The notes beneath the pieces were generated by a model. The model worked only from the letters and a program-made list of their open reading frames with translations, was not told the DNA's origin and searched no databases. A stretch of 64,000 nt of DNA from an uncultured Trichococcus sp. (GTDB taxonomy: Bacteria; Bacillota; Bacilli; Lactobacillales; Aerococcaceae): positions 578,501-642,500 of the forward strand of contig NZ_OY760503.1 in NCBI RefSeq assembly GCF_963663645.1. Reading direction: 5' to 3'. Below, piece by piece: positions 44,776 to 53,565 of the stretch (position 1 is its first letter; each line of letters opens with the position of its first letter). Position numbers and translations under genes: made by a program.

Positions 44776-45704
44776 ACATTCACCACTTCGATTGCATTCA
44801 AAACTTGATAGGCTGCACCATACACCCCGGCATCATTGCCCAAGGCTGCTTTGCGCAATTGAATGTGCCCACTAATCTGTGGAAAGGTGTATTGATCCAA
44901 CGCCGTTTTCAATGGTGTCAGAAACGCCTCGCCCGCCTCAGAGACGCCACCACCCATCACCAATTCCTCTGGATCAAGTGTATTCAAAATTCCAGCTATC
45001 GCTCGGGCTAAGTAATCAATCGTAATCGTCAGAGCTTCTTGCGCACGTGAATCTCCTTGTGCAATCAATGCGAAGATTTCTTTCGTGTTGCTGACCACTT
45101 CTTCCCCTGCCAGCTGATTCATCGTCTTGAGCATTCCTTTGGCCGATCCGTAGCATTCCAAGCAGTTGGTGTTCCCACAGCCGCATAGGCGCGTTTCTTC
45201 CGACTGCACCGGAATATGACCAATCTCACCACCGGATGCGTGTCTGCCATTCAAAATCTTTCCATCCACGATAATGCCGCCGCCAACCCCAGTTCCTAGT
45301 GTCACAAACACAATATCGCGCAGTTGGTCGGCAGATCCTTGCCACAACTCACCGAGAGCGGCTGCGTTGGCATCATTCAATAAAACAACTGGAATATTCA
45401 GCCTTTTCTCCATCAATTGCTTTAACGGAAAGTCCGACCAACCCAGATTGACCGCGCGTTTCACGACTAAATCATCCACCGGTCCCGGTACACCGATACC
45501 GATTCCCAGCAGTTCACCGCTGTCTTGTTTCTTATCAGCCAGCCTTTTTTTGATGCTGGCAACCATTTCATCGGGAATAGATACCCCATTTGCTTCTGTA
45601 TTCGTAGGAATTTGCCACTTATCGAGCATGGTCCCTGTCGCATCGAAAAGCGCCATCTTGATTGTGGTACCGCCGATATCGATGCCGATTAGTTTTTTTT
45701 GCAT
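44772..45704 (-). CDS. ROK-family glucokinase/sugar kinase
   Basis: A 310-residue ROK kinase with a complete set of motifs: GIDIGGTTIKMALFD, LNDANAAALGELWQG with the catalytic Asp, GTGVGGGIIVDG, and the zinc site LCGCGNTNCLECYGS. This is the glucokinase type. It would phosphorylate the free sugar released by deglycosylation. It overlaps the HAD gene by 4 bp and follows the MFS gene by 24 bp. Confidence 0.92.
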   Translation of the reverse strand: MQKKLIGIDIGGTTIKMALFDATGTMLDKWQIPTNTEANGVSIPDEMVASIKKRLADKKQDSGELLGIGIGVPGPVDDLVVKRAVNLGWSDFPLKQLMEKRLNIPVVLLNDANAAALGELWQGSADQLRDIVFVTLGTGVGGGIIVDGKILNGRHASGGEIGHIPVQSEETRLCGCGNTNCLECYGSAKGMLKTMNQLAGEEVVSNTKEIFALIAQGDSRAQEALTITIDYLARAIAGILNTLDPEELVMGGGVSEAGEAFLTPLKTALDQYTFPQISGHIQLRKAALGNDAGVYGAAYQVLNAIEVVNV

Positions 45705-45728
45705 GATATATCCTTCCTTTTTGCATAT

Positions 45729-47159
45729 TCATGAAGTTGTATCTGTTTTTTCTTGAAGACGATTTACTTTCACGTCGTCTTTCACCGTAAATAATCTCGC
45801 CAAGAGTACGATTTCGATCGCAAATAATGCTACGAGAAAAATCAAACCCATTCTGGAGCCGTTGATTGTTGACTGCGCAATACCGACAGACTGATCCGAC
45901 TGGCTCTGTGAGATAATCGCAGCGATGATTGCGGTTCCTGAAGCTCCGGCAAATTGTTGAAAGGTCATGATGATTGCATTCCCGTTGGCTTGTTGCGCCT
46001 GTTCAAGCTGAGCCAGACCATTTGTCATCAAATTACCGAAGGAAAATCCGATTCCTACGGTAAAAATAAAGTACAGTACGCCAATCATCAGATTGCTTAA
46101 CGATCCACATAAAAAGGTGAACATCAATAACGAGAGGAGGATTACCAAGCTCCCCATCATTATCGGTTTTTTGGCCCCAAATCGATCCAGAATCCGGCCG
46201 CCCAGCGGTGTAAACAAGGCACCCAATGTCGCCCCAGGAAAGACGACAAATCCTGAGACTTGAGCAGTGCTGCCATTTACCAACTGAATGTAATTTGGCA
46301 AGATGAAAACCAAGCCCATCAGTACTAACTGCATGATGAAAAAGCAAATGACGTGGATGCGGTAGACTCTGTTTTTAAGTAGCTCAAACTGCAAAATCGG
46401 ATTTTTGATTGTCCGCGAACGCAGGACCAGCCCGATCAATCCGGCTATCCCTACTACAAAAGCCCCGCCAACTTGTAGGGTAAGCAAAGCGCTGCTGCCC
46501 ATATTACTGAATCCGAAAATCGTCCCAATAAACATGATCGCAATTGCAAATAAACTCGGGAAGTCAAAATGAGTACGTTGAACCTCACTTTTTTGTTCAA
46601 TCGTTAAGAGTCCGATCACCAAAGCGATGACCATTACCGGAACCAATAGGATAAAAATATAGCGCCAACCTAAACTGGTTACCACAATTCCGCCAAAGGT
46701 AGGACCGATCGCAGGTGCAATCGCCGGAATCATCGTCCCCACGCCCATCATCATACCAATTTTGGTTGGGGGCACTTGTTCCAAAATGATATTGAACATT
46801 AAGGGTAAACCAATCCCGGTCCCAATCCCTTGGACCACGCGACCGACTAATAATATTGAGAAGCTCGGCGCTACTGCATCAATCAAAATACCAAGAGTGA
46901 AAAAACAAATCCCTGCCAAAAACAATTGCTTGTTTTTGAAGGTTCGCTTCAGAAAACCGGACAGTGGGATAATAATCGCCAGAACTAATAAGTAAATCGT
47001 TATCAACCATTGAACAGTTGCAGTGTTTACCTGAAAATCGGCACTCAATGTAGGAAAGGTCACGTTCATTGCGGTTTCTACCAGAACGCCACAAAAAGAT
47101 AAGATTCCTGTTGAAATGATTGCTCCTATTACTTTTGGTGAGATAGATTCTTGTTTCAT
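45729..47159 (-). CDS. MFS transporter, DHA2 (EmrB/QacA-like) type
   Basis: A 476-residue, about 14-segment membrane protein. Motif A-like GFLKRTFKNKQLFLAG and the DHA2 hallmark GRVVQGIGTGIGLPLMFNII are visible, with GAKKPIMMGSLVI repeating in the second half. The family mostly exports drugs by proton antiport. In this island it could export the released aglycone (often an antimicrobial phenolic), or import the glycoside. Separated from the PTS gene by a terminator, it seems to form its own unit with the ROK and HAD genes. Confidence 0.88.
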   Translation of the reverse strand: MKQESISPKVIGAIISTGILSFCGVLVETAMNVTFPTLSADFQVNTATVQWLITIYLLVLAIIIPLSGFLKRTFKNKQLFLAGICFFTLGILIDAVAPSFSILLVGRVVQGIGTGIGLPLMFNIILEQVPPTKIGMMMGVGTMIPAIAPAIGPTFGGIVVTSLGWRYIFILLVPVMVIALVIGLLTIEQKSEVQRTHFDFPSLFAIAIMFIGTIFGFSNMGSSALLTLQVGGAFVVGIAGLIGLVLRSRTIKNPILQFELLKNRVYRIHVICFFIMQLVLMGLVFILPNYIQLVNGSTAQVSGFVVFPGATLGALFTPLGGRILDRFGAKKPIMMGSLVILLSLLMFTFLCGSLSNLMIGVLYFIFTVGIGFSFGNLMTNGLAQLEQAQQANGNAIIMTFQQFAGASGTAIIAAIISQSQSDQSVGIAQSTINGSRMGLIFLVALFAIEIVLLARLFTVKDDVKVNRLQEKTDTTS

Positions 47160-47256
47160 TATATTTCTCCATTTCTAAAAGATGATAAGCCCTCAAGCTG
47201 AATGCTTATCAGGGTGCTGCCTCTGACCTAAGCAGATTCTGATAAAAATTTTGATA

Positions 47257-47285
47257 AAAACGGCGACTGTACTAGTCGCCGTTTT
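47257..47285 (-). terminator. Terminator after the island catabolic operon
   Basis: AAAACGGCGACT pairs with AGTCGCCGTTTT (47274-47285) around GTACT, 31 bp beyond the EIIC stop, T-rich after on the minus strand. Confidence 0.85.
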
Positions 47286-47315
47286 GGTTTTTCCATTATA
47301 TTGCTCTATTGGTGA

Positions 47316-48647
47316 TTATTCAGCAATCGCTACTTCCAATCCCACTTCTTCTTGTTTTGTCAGCATTGCTTCTTGTTCACGTTTGCATTCACGTTTATCG
47401 GCCACTTTGAAGAATGGGAAGTAAATGGCTGTCGCGACGATTACACAGACAAGCTGAGCCAGCATCATCCGCCAACCACCTGCGATGATCGCATTGACAA
47501 AAGTTGGTGTGCCTGTCGGAAGCTGTGCCCCCACCATACGCGGCACCAATCCAGAAGTGATCGAGAAATATCCAATCAAACCTGTAATCAATGGTGTCAC
47601 AACCGTCGGAAGCAAGAATAATGGATTCAAACAAATTGGTGTCCCAAAGGTAATCGGTTCATTGATGCCAAAGATTGTTGGAATACCGGTTATCCGACCG
47701 ATATTTTTGTATTGATCACTTTTCGCAAAGAACAGGAAGCAAATCGCCAAGCCCAGAACGTTACCGCCACCACCAATTTCCAAAAAGACAGAGGTAAAAC
47801 CAAAATCCACCAAGTTGGGAGGCGTAGCTCCCGTCGCTGCTGCATTCATATTTTCAATTGTCATTGTTTGAATGATTGGTGCGTATACACCGAAGATGAT
47901 TGCTTTCCCATGGATCCCGAACCACCAGAACAAACCAATCAGCGCATACGCGACCATCACACCGCCTACCGAGCCACCGATTTTTTGAATCGGTACTTGC
48001 AGAACTGTATATACCAGATTGTGAGCGCTGCCAAAACTCGTGAAGGTAAAGCCCCATGATACCAACGCCATCAAAAAGGTGATCGAGAAAAACGGAATGA
48101 TCGAACTAAAGGATTTCTCCACAAAACTCGGTACGCTTTCTGGCATATGGATAGTAATATTATTTTTGACAAACCAGCTGTATAATTTCGCAACAACCAA
48201 GCCCACAATAATTCCTACAAACATTCCCTTCGAGCCGATGTAATCAAAGCTGATAAAAGGAACCGGCCGAACGGTATCGTGAACCTGTTGCTCGATGGTC
48301 GTAAGCGGCGTCAAAATCAAAAATGAAACAATCGCCAGAAAACCCGGGAACATGCCATCTATCTTGTATGATTTCGCCAGATTGAACGCGATAAAATACA
48401 CTACGATCAAACCCATGATATTGCTTGTGAAGATACCTGGTAATAATAACAACGACTTCAAACCATTTCCTTGTATGAAGTTTTGATAGCCGCCAAATGG
48501 TAAATTGGCGATCAAAGTACACATGGCACCTGTGATGCTGGCTGGGATCGTCATGACCATCCCCTTGCTGACTGCTTTCAAATAGCGATTATCTGAAATT
48601 TTTTCTGCGGCAAACTGCATTTTTTCAAGATTATCAACAAAACTCAT
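47316..48647 (-). CDS. PTS EIIC, lactose/cellobiose family, island copy
   Basis: A 443-residue membrane permease: SKGMVMTIPASITGA, WWFGIHGKAIIFG, FLEIGGGGNVLGLA and GINEPITFGTPICLNP. No EIIA or EIIB gene lies in the island, so it must borrow partners, perhaps the Lac-type EIIA/EIIB at 37.6-38.3 kb. It may bring in the glycoside (phosphorylated) or the disaccharide that feeds the pathway. It is the last gene of the long catabolic operon. GGGG precedes the ATG. Confidence 0.9.
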   Translation of the reverse strand: MSFVDNLEKMQFAAEKISDNRYLKAVSKGMVMTIPASITGAMCTLIANLPFGGYQNFIQGNGLKSLLLLPGIFTSNIMGLIVVYFIAFNLAKSYKIDGMFPGFLAIVSFLILTPLTTIEQQVHDTVRPVPFISFDYIGSKGMFVGIIVGLVVAKLYSWFVKNNITIHMPESVPSFVEKSFSSIIPFFSITFLMALVSWGFTFTSFGSAHNLVYTVLQVPIQKIGGSVGGVMVAYALIGLFWWFGIHGKAIIFGVYAPIIQTMTIENMNAAATGATPPNLVDFGFTSVFLEIGGGGNVLGLAICFLFFAKSDQYKNIGRITGIPTIFGINEPITFGTPICLNPLFLLPTVVTPLITGLIGYFSITSGLVPRMVGAQLPTGTPTFVNAIIAGGWRMMLAQLVCVIVATAIYFPFFKVADKRECKREQEAMLTKQEEVGLEVAIAE

Positions 48648-48678
48648 AATGAAATCCCCTTTTTCAATTTAGTTTGAG

Positions 48679-49536
48679 CTATACGAATCGTTCGATTGCT
48701 TTACCAACACCATCTGCATCATTTGTATCTGTGATATATTTTGCCTGTTGCTTGACCTCATCAATGGCATTGCCCATCGCGACTGTGTACCCAAACATAT
48801 CGCCCAACATCCCAAGGTCGTTGTAACTGTCCCCGATCGTCATGATCGCAGCAGTCGGGATACCTCTTCCGGCTGCATAATGCTTGATCGCCTCTCCTTT
48901 ATCCGCTAAAGGATTGGTGATTTCCAAATTAATGGCGAAAGAGCCTGTAACATTGACTGGATATTTTTGCGGAAGAGTCGCTCTCAGTTCCGCTATCTTA
49001 TCCCTTCGATGAGAAAAACTGATGATTTTCCCAACTTCGTACCCGTTCTCAAAAATCCTTTCAAGTGAATCAATGCAGTTGATTCCTTTGTACAAGAAGT
49101 GATCTTCTGCACTTTGATAGGCTTCATCAATTGATATCAACGGATGAAAATTATTAATTTTCGTTGCTACCGCCCATTTGCGTGACTCGGCATCACTTGG
49201 TGAAAACGTCCCCCCCGTGGTATAAAGCTCCACATACATCCCGGCCTGCGTCAATTCTGCTACGGTTTGCTCAACCAGAGTCCTTGTTAAATAAAGACTC
49301 TGGATGATTTCTCCTTTTGGATTCCGCAGCTCACTACCATTCATCACGAGGTAGTTGCATTCGATTCCCGCTGCAACTACCTGTGGATATGCGTCTTCAT
49401 AGCTTCTACCAGTGGTGATGATAAATTCAATCCCTTTATTCTGAGCCCTTTTAATAGCGCTGGCATTGGCTTCAGAAATAGCGTGATCGGTGCTGACTAA
49501 GGTGCCGTCCATATCAGAAGCAATCAGTTTGATCAT
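48679..49536 (-). CDS. Cof-type HAD phosphatase, island copy 2
   Basis: About 285 residues: MIKLIASDMDGTLVSTDH (motif I), ITTGRSYEDAYP (II), NPLADKGEAIKHYA (III) and MTIGDSYNDLGMLGD (IV). The ATG at 49536 follows GGGTGATGGG; a GTG further upstream would overlap the preceding gene. It sits between EIIC and the alpha-subunit gene. A role could be to strip phosphate from PTS-imported glycoside-6-phosphate before C3 oxidation. Confidence 0.88.
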   Translation of the reverse strand: MIKLIASDMDGTLVSTDHAISEANASAIKRAQNKGIEFIITTGRSYEDAYPQVVAAGIECNYLVMNGSELRNPKGEIIQSLYLTRTLVEQTVAELTQAGMYVELYTTGGTFSPSDAESRKWAVATKINNFHPLISIDEAYQSAEDHFLYKGINCIDSLERIFENGYEVGKIISFSHRRDKIAELRATLPQKYPVNVTGSFAINLEITNPLADKGEAIKHYAAGRGIPTAAIMTIGDSYNDLGMLGDMFGYTVAMGNAIDEVKQQAKYITDTNDADGVGKAIERFV

Positions 49537-49547
49537 CCCATCACCCA

Positions 49548-50525
49548 CTATCCGATGACATTTTCTAACAAGGCTTGATGACGACGCACTTGTTCGATAC
49601 TGTCCACTTCCATGTAATCTTGGATATGTCTATTTCCTTCGTACTCACTACAAATATACCCATCATAGCCCGCGTCTTTCAGCATGTTAATGACATCATG
49701 ATACGGGATGCTCGTTTCCTGCAGTTCTTCTGTGATATCATAAAATTTCCCGTGAATATGAACGATGTAAGGCATGTTTTCGACTAAAATTTGAGGATCC
49801 GTGTAGACGAAATGACGGCAGAACTCTGCGAATGCCTTGTCTGTTTCCGTAGCATTTGGCATTTGTGATACCTTCTCAAATGTTTCGTCACGGTTTATGC
49901 CGTTTTCGTAGTTGTCACTGATCATTTTGATGATTTCCGGCGTGCCGCCCTTGCGGATGTAGCTGTCCTGGAAAATGGACCCGATTCGCTTGGTGAAGAT
50001 CCCAAAGTCGGGCATGATGCCAAACCATTTCGTGCCGCTTTCTTTGATATAGTCCAAACGTTCTTCAAACCAAGGTGTTCCAAAAGTAAACGGTGCATGA
50101 ACTTCCAATGCAATTTTGACATTGACTTCTTCAGCATAGGCCAGGCTTTGTTTGATCACTTCTAAGGGTGTCGACACCAAGGTCCGTAAAACCTTGCAGC
50201 CCAACCGGCTGGCGATTGTTAAATCTCTCTTCATCATGGCAACATTTTCGGAAGTAGTCAACATCCGATTGGCAAATAATTTATTATCCAAGAACGCATC
50301 GTATGCAATAGGTTCAACATTGTATTTTTCAAGCCATTCATGCCATTGAGTGACAAACTCTTCCGATATATTCGGGAAAGTCGGCAACATCTGCTCAGGC
50401 AAAAATTCGATCCCTGTTGCACCCGCTTTCGCGGCTTCACGAATGCAATCTTCCAGGTTCATCTTCCCTGTATAAAATTCTTCTTGATAGCTGTATAGGG
50501 ATACACCACGTTTAATTTTACTCAT
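49548..50525 (-). CDS. C-glycoside deglycosidase alpha-like subunit 1 (sugar phosphate isomerase/epimerase fold)
   Basis: A 325-residue TIM-barrel of the sugar-phosphate isomerase/epimerase superfamily. The metal set is complete: Glu141 in IALEVHAPF, Asp173 in IMPDFGIF, His258 in VHIHGKFYD, Glu294 in CSEYEGNR. It starts 13 bp after a DUF6379 gene, the arrangement of DgpB/DgpC- and CarB/CarC-type deglycosidases, whose alpha subunit eliminates the aglycone from a 3-keto-glycoside. AAAGGAG precedes the ATG. An ordinary keto-sugar isomerase is the main alternative. Confidence 0.8.
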   Translation of the reverse strand: MSKIKRGVSLYSYQEEFYTGKMNLEDCIREAAKAGATGIEFLPEQMLPTFPNISEEFVTQWHEWLEKYNVEPIAYDAFLDNKLFANRMLTTSENVAMMKRDLTIASRLGCKVLRTLVSTPLEVIKQSLAYAEEVNVKIALEVHAPFTFGTPWFEERLDYIKESGTKWFGIMPDFGIFTKRIGSIFQDSYIRKGGTPEIIKMISDNYENGINRDETFEKVSQMPNATETDKAFAEFCRHFVYTDPQILVENMPYIVHIHGKFYDITEELQETSIPYHDVINMLKDAGYDGYICSEYEGNRHIQDYMEVDSIEQVRRHQALLENVIG

Positions 50526-50538
50526 GCTTTCATCTCCT

Positions 50539-50931
50539 TTATGCTTCTAACACCAATACTTTTTCATCATCCCCGACATTATTGAAAGGCAAATATGAGA
50601 TGCGCAAACTGACAAAGGCATGGACCTTATGCTCACCTTCACTTAAGCCATTTGGCTTTTTCACAAATACTGTGATTGTTTCAATCATCTCCCAGCGGTG
50701 ATTGATCACAGTCGGCAGTTCAGAAAAGGAAAAGGTTTCTCCTTTTACGGTAATCAGCATATCGTCGTTGCTTACTTTCTCATCATCGACTGTTAAATCC
50801 AAAACCTCCACGCAGCTCATCGGAATCCCGCGATAGTAAGGAATTCGCAATTGAACTTCATAGCCGGTCACTTCATTATTTTCACGGACATTACGAAACC
50901 CTTTTGGATTGACTAAATATTTTTCAAACAT
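50539..50931 (-). CDS. DUF6379 / C-glycoside deglycosidase beta-like subunit 1
   Basis: About 130 residues from MFEKYLVNPKGFRNV (ATG 50931, AAGGGGG upstream; the longer frame adds unrelated residues). It shows the family pattern: EVQLRIPYYRGIPMSCVEVLDLTVDDEKV and a C-terminal VSLRISYLPFNN. The beta subunit is a small beta-sandwich that completes the active site of the alpha subunit encoded next. It lies between the Gfo/Idh/MocA gene and alpha 1. Confidence 0.8.
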   Translation of the reverse strand: MFEKYLVNPKGFRNVRENNEVTGYEVQLRIPYYRGIPMSCVEVLDLTVDDEKVSNDDMLITVKGETFSFSELPTVINHRWEMIETITVFVKKPNGLSEGEHKVHAFVSLRISYLPFNNVGDDEKVLVLEA

Positions 50932-50992
50932 AAGACAGCCCCCTTCATTTTCTCCGCTGCGCTGAATTTCCATTCAGCGCAGCGGCATGTTC

Positions 50993-52096
50993 TTATAGTT
51001 TCACTTCGTTACCAGTTTTTGCTGCTTTGTAGATTGCATCCAAGATTTGTGTCACCTTGAAGGCTTGCTCTGGTTTCACCAATGGTTCGGTATCATTGAT
51101 CACAGCTTCCAGCCATTGCTTCGCTTCGAGGCGTTCTGGTGCAGAATCGCCACCTTCAAAGAAAGCAATATTGCCGGCTGCGCTGATACTTTCTTCTGTC
51201 AGCAAGCCATTTTTTGAACGATTATAGGTCAATTGATTGACTGGGTAGCTCATCCCCGCATCGATTTGTGCACCTGCTTTGGTTCCGCACAGTGTTGTCG
51301 CAGCTTCTTTTGATTCCAACACATTCAGTGCCCAAGATGCTTCCAGGAAGATAGTCGAGCCGTCCTTCATCTTAATAAAACCAAATGCAGAATCCTCTAC
51401 TTCAAAGCTCTCAGTATCCCATGGACCGAACAAATTACCCGCTTCTGCACCTGGCAGATTGCCCAGCTTATTGAAGACAGAGCCCGTTACAGAGTCGACT
51501 TCATAATTGTCCATCATCCACAAGGTGATATCCAATGCATGTGTCCCAATGTCAATCAACGGACCGCCGCCTTGCTGTGATTTGTCAGGGAAAACACCCC
51601 AAGTTGGCACTGCTTTACGGCGGATCGCATGCGCTTTGGCAAAATAAATCTCACCTAGATCCCCGTTGGTACAGGCTTCATGCAAGGCAGTCACTTCTTT
51701 TCGGAAACGATTTTGATAGCCGATCGTAAATTTCTTGCCTGATTTTTGCCATGCATCCATCATCAATTTTGCTGCTTCAGGCGTGTGCGCCATCGGCTTT
51801 TCACACAGAACATGTTTACCGGCTTCAAAGGCTGCTACAGCAATTGGGCTGTGACTCACATTTGGTGTACAGATATGAACCACGTCAATGGATTTATCCG
51901 CCAATAGTTCATGGTAATCCTCATAATATTTCGCATCTTTTGTTCCGAAGGCTTCCGCTGCTTCCTTCGCACGTTCTACCTTGATATCACAAAATGCAAC
52001 CAACTCACATTTGTCGCTTTGACTCGTTAATGCCGGAAAATGTTTGTTGTTCGCAATTCCTCCGCAGCCGATAATACCGATTCTTACTTTTGTCAT
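50993..52096 (-). CDS. Gfo/Idh/MocA oxidoreductase 1 (probable glycoside 3-dehydrogenase)
   Basis: A 367-residue NAD(P)-dependent oxidoreductase. Rossmann motif GIIGCGGIANNKHFP, CEKPMAHT with Lys100, and the catalytic PLIDIGTHALDI with Asp182 and His186. DgpA/CarA-type enzymes of this family oxidise the sugar C3 hydroxyl and prime glycosides for elimination. Being 20 bp before the operon pair beta 1/alpha 1, this is the natural oxidase of module 1. The precise substrate cannot be read from sequence. Confidence 0.85.
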   Translation of the reverse strand: MTKVRIGIIGCGGIANNKHFPALTSQSDKCELVAFCDIKVERAKEAAEAFGTKDAKYYEDYHELLADKSIDVVHICTPNVSHSPIAVAAFEAGKHVLCEKPMAHTPEAAKLMMDAWQKSGKKFTIGYQNRFRKEVTALHEACTNGDLGEIYFAKAHAIRRKAVPTWGVFPDKSQQGGGPLIDIGTHALDITLWMMDNYEVDSVTGSVFNKLGNLPGAEAGNLFGPWDTESFEVEDSAFGFIKMKDGSTIFLEASWALNVLESKEAATTLCGTKAGAQIDAGMSYPVNQLTYNRSKNGLLTEESISAAGNIAFFEGGDSAPERLEAKQWLEAVINDTEPLVKPEQAFKVTQILDAIYKAAKTGNEVKL

Positions 52097-52138
52097 TTAT
52101 AATCTCCCTTTCTTTTATCCTTACTGATTCCTCAGCAA

Positions 52139-53206
52139 TTAATATTCAAAATTGATACTCTGGTGATATTTTGCAGAAGTACGGATGGCTTCCACCACTT
52201 GCATCAAGCGTAAAATTTGAGCCGGTTGGATCACCAAGTCCTCGGTTCCTTGGGTATAGGCATAGTAATTATCGAAAAACATTTGGTGATTTACCGTCAC
52301 TTCAGGCAATGCCTCGGTAAGAATGCGTCCTTCCGGTGCCGGACCAAAGCTGCGGGTCGGACCTGCGTGAGTCATCGTGATTTGCCCTGGAACATTGCCC
52401 AATAATTCAGAAGTTCTTGTAATTTCACCTTTCGGATTAAAGCCATCGATTTTTGCACTTCCTTGATTTCCCCCAACAAACCAATGCCGTTCAAACCAAT
52501 TTTCGGAACTGTTCAGGAAATACGTCCCCAATTCGATTTGGGCATTCACCCCGTTATCAAAGTACAGTTGGATATTGAAATAGTCGTCGACATTTTCGTT
52601 GATGACATTGCGGACATCCGCATAAATCGTTTTCAATTTCCCCGGAATCATCCACAACATTTGATCGATCAAATGAACGCCCCAGTCATATAGCATCCCG
52701 CCGCCCAATTCCGGATAGATGTGCCAGTCATGCATGTTGCCGTTAAAGCCATACAGGGCACTCTTGAGGGTATAAACGTCACCTACCAGGCCTTGGTCAT
52801 ACACGGCTTTCACCACGCGGTAATCATGATCCCATCGCCGTTGATGATGGACGGTAAAGCGCACTGCTTCTTCCGTCGTCACCTGAATCATTTGCTCTAC
52901 CTCAGCCGCATTCATGGCTAACGGTTTTTCACAAATGATGTCCTTATGCGCCCTCGCTGCCTTGACGACCATTTCCAAGTGCAGTTGATTCGGAACTGCA
53001 ATAATAATCGTATCGATCGCCGGATCTGCCAACAGTTCAGCTGCTGAAAGGTAGGTTGCCACGCCCGCTGGCGCAAATTCAAACTGCGCCTCGTTGATAT
53101 CGCAAACTGCAACAAGTTGTGCATGATCAAGCTTTTGGATGGTTTCGGCATGGGTCTGGCCCATAAAGCCAAAACCGATGATGCCGTATTTCAGTTGTTT
53201 CATCAT
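52139..53206 (-). CDS. Gfo/Idh/MocA oxidoreductase 2
   Basis: A 355-residue relative: IIGFGFMGQTHAET, ICEKPLAMN with Lys94, and GGGMLYDWGVHLIDQ with Asp174 and His178. It is only distantly similar to oxidoreductase 1, so the two probably act on different substrates or in opposite directions. Besides a 3-dehydrogenase, family members reduce 1,5-anhydrofructose, which would fit conversion of the elimination product to an anhydrohexitol. AGGAGG precedes the ATG. It follows the SnoaL-like gene by 3 bp. Confidence 0.82.
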   Translation of the reverse strand: MMKQLKYGIIGFGFMGQTHAETIQKLDHAQLVAVCDINEAQFEFAPAGVATYLSAAELLADPAIDTIIIAVPNQLHLEMVVKAARAHKDIICEKPLAMNAAEVEQMIQVTTEEAVRFTVHHQRRWDHDYRVVKAVYDQGLVGDVYTLKSALYGFNGNMHDWHIYPELGGGMLYDWGVHLIDQMLWMIPGKLKTIYADVRNVINENVDDYFNIQLYFDNGVNAQIELGTYFLNSSENWFERHWFVGGNQGSAKIDGFNPKGEITRTSELLGNVPGQITMTHAGPTRSFGPAPEGRILTEALPEVTVNHQMFFDNYYAYTQGTEDLVIQPAQILRLMQVVEAIRTSAKYHQSINFEY

Positions 53207-53209
53207 CTT

Positions 53210-53551
53210 CTATTTCCTCCTGTCAAAATAATCCCAATGTTCGACGAATTGACCGTCCGCAATCCGATAAAGATCGACAACATGGGCTTTGGTTTGCTGC
53301 TGCTCATCAACACTCCGTAAAAAAACAGCGGCATAATCTTTCTCCAACACGACACGATCCACTTCCAAACGAAAGTATTCAGTCGAAGCAAACTTCTGCT
53401 GGAAAGCCCGCACCAAGCCTGCACGACCTTGTTCCACCCCTGAATTGTGCTGGATATAGTCTTCCGCAATCAATGGGTCGGCTCTCATTACTTGCTGCTG
53501 ATTGAAAAACGCTTCGTAAAAATCAAGAACTTTCTGTTTGGTGATTTCCAT
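53210..53551 (-). CDS. SnoaL-like / NTF2-fold small protein
   Basis: About 113 residues. The start MEITKQKVLDFYEAFFN (ATG 53551, GAGGTGAGGG upstream), the polar helix, and the C-terminal AHVVDLYRIADGQFVEHWDYFDRRK are typical of SnoaL-like polyketide-cyclase/NTF2 proteins. These often isomerise or hydrate unstable ketones. Here it is embedded between alpha 2 and oxidoreductase 2, so it may process the keto-sugar or stabilise a subunit. Function is not known. Confidence 0.75.
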   Translation of the reverse strand: MEITKQKVLDFYEAFFNQQQVMRADPLIAEDYIQHNSGVEQGRAGLVRAFQQKFASTEYFRLEVDRVVLEKDYAAVFLRSVDEQQQTKAHVVDLYRIADGQFVEHWDYFDRRK

Positions 53552-53565
53552 GTCCCTCACCTCGT

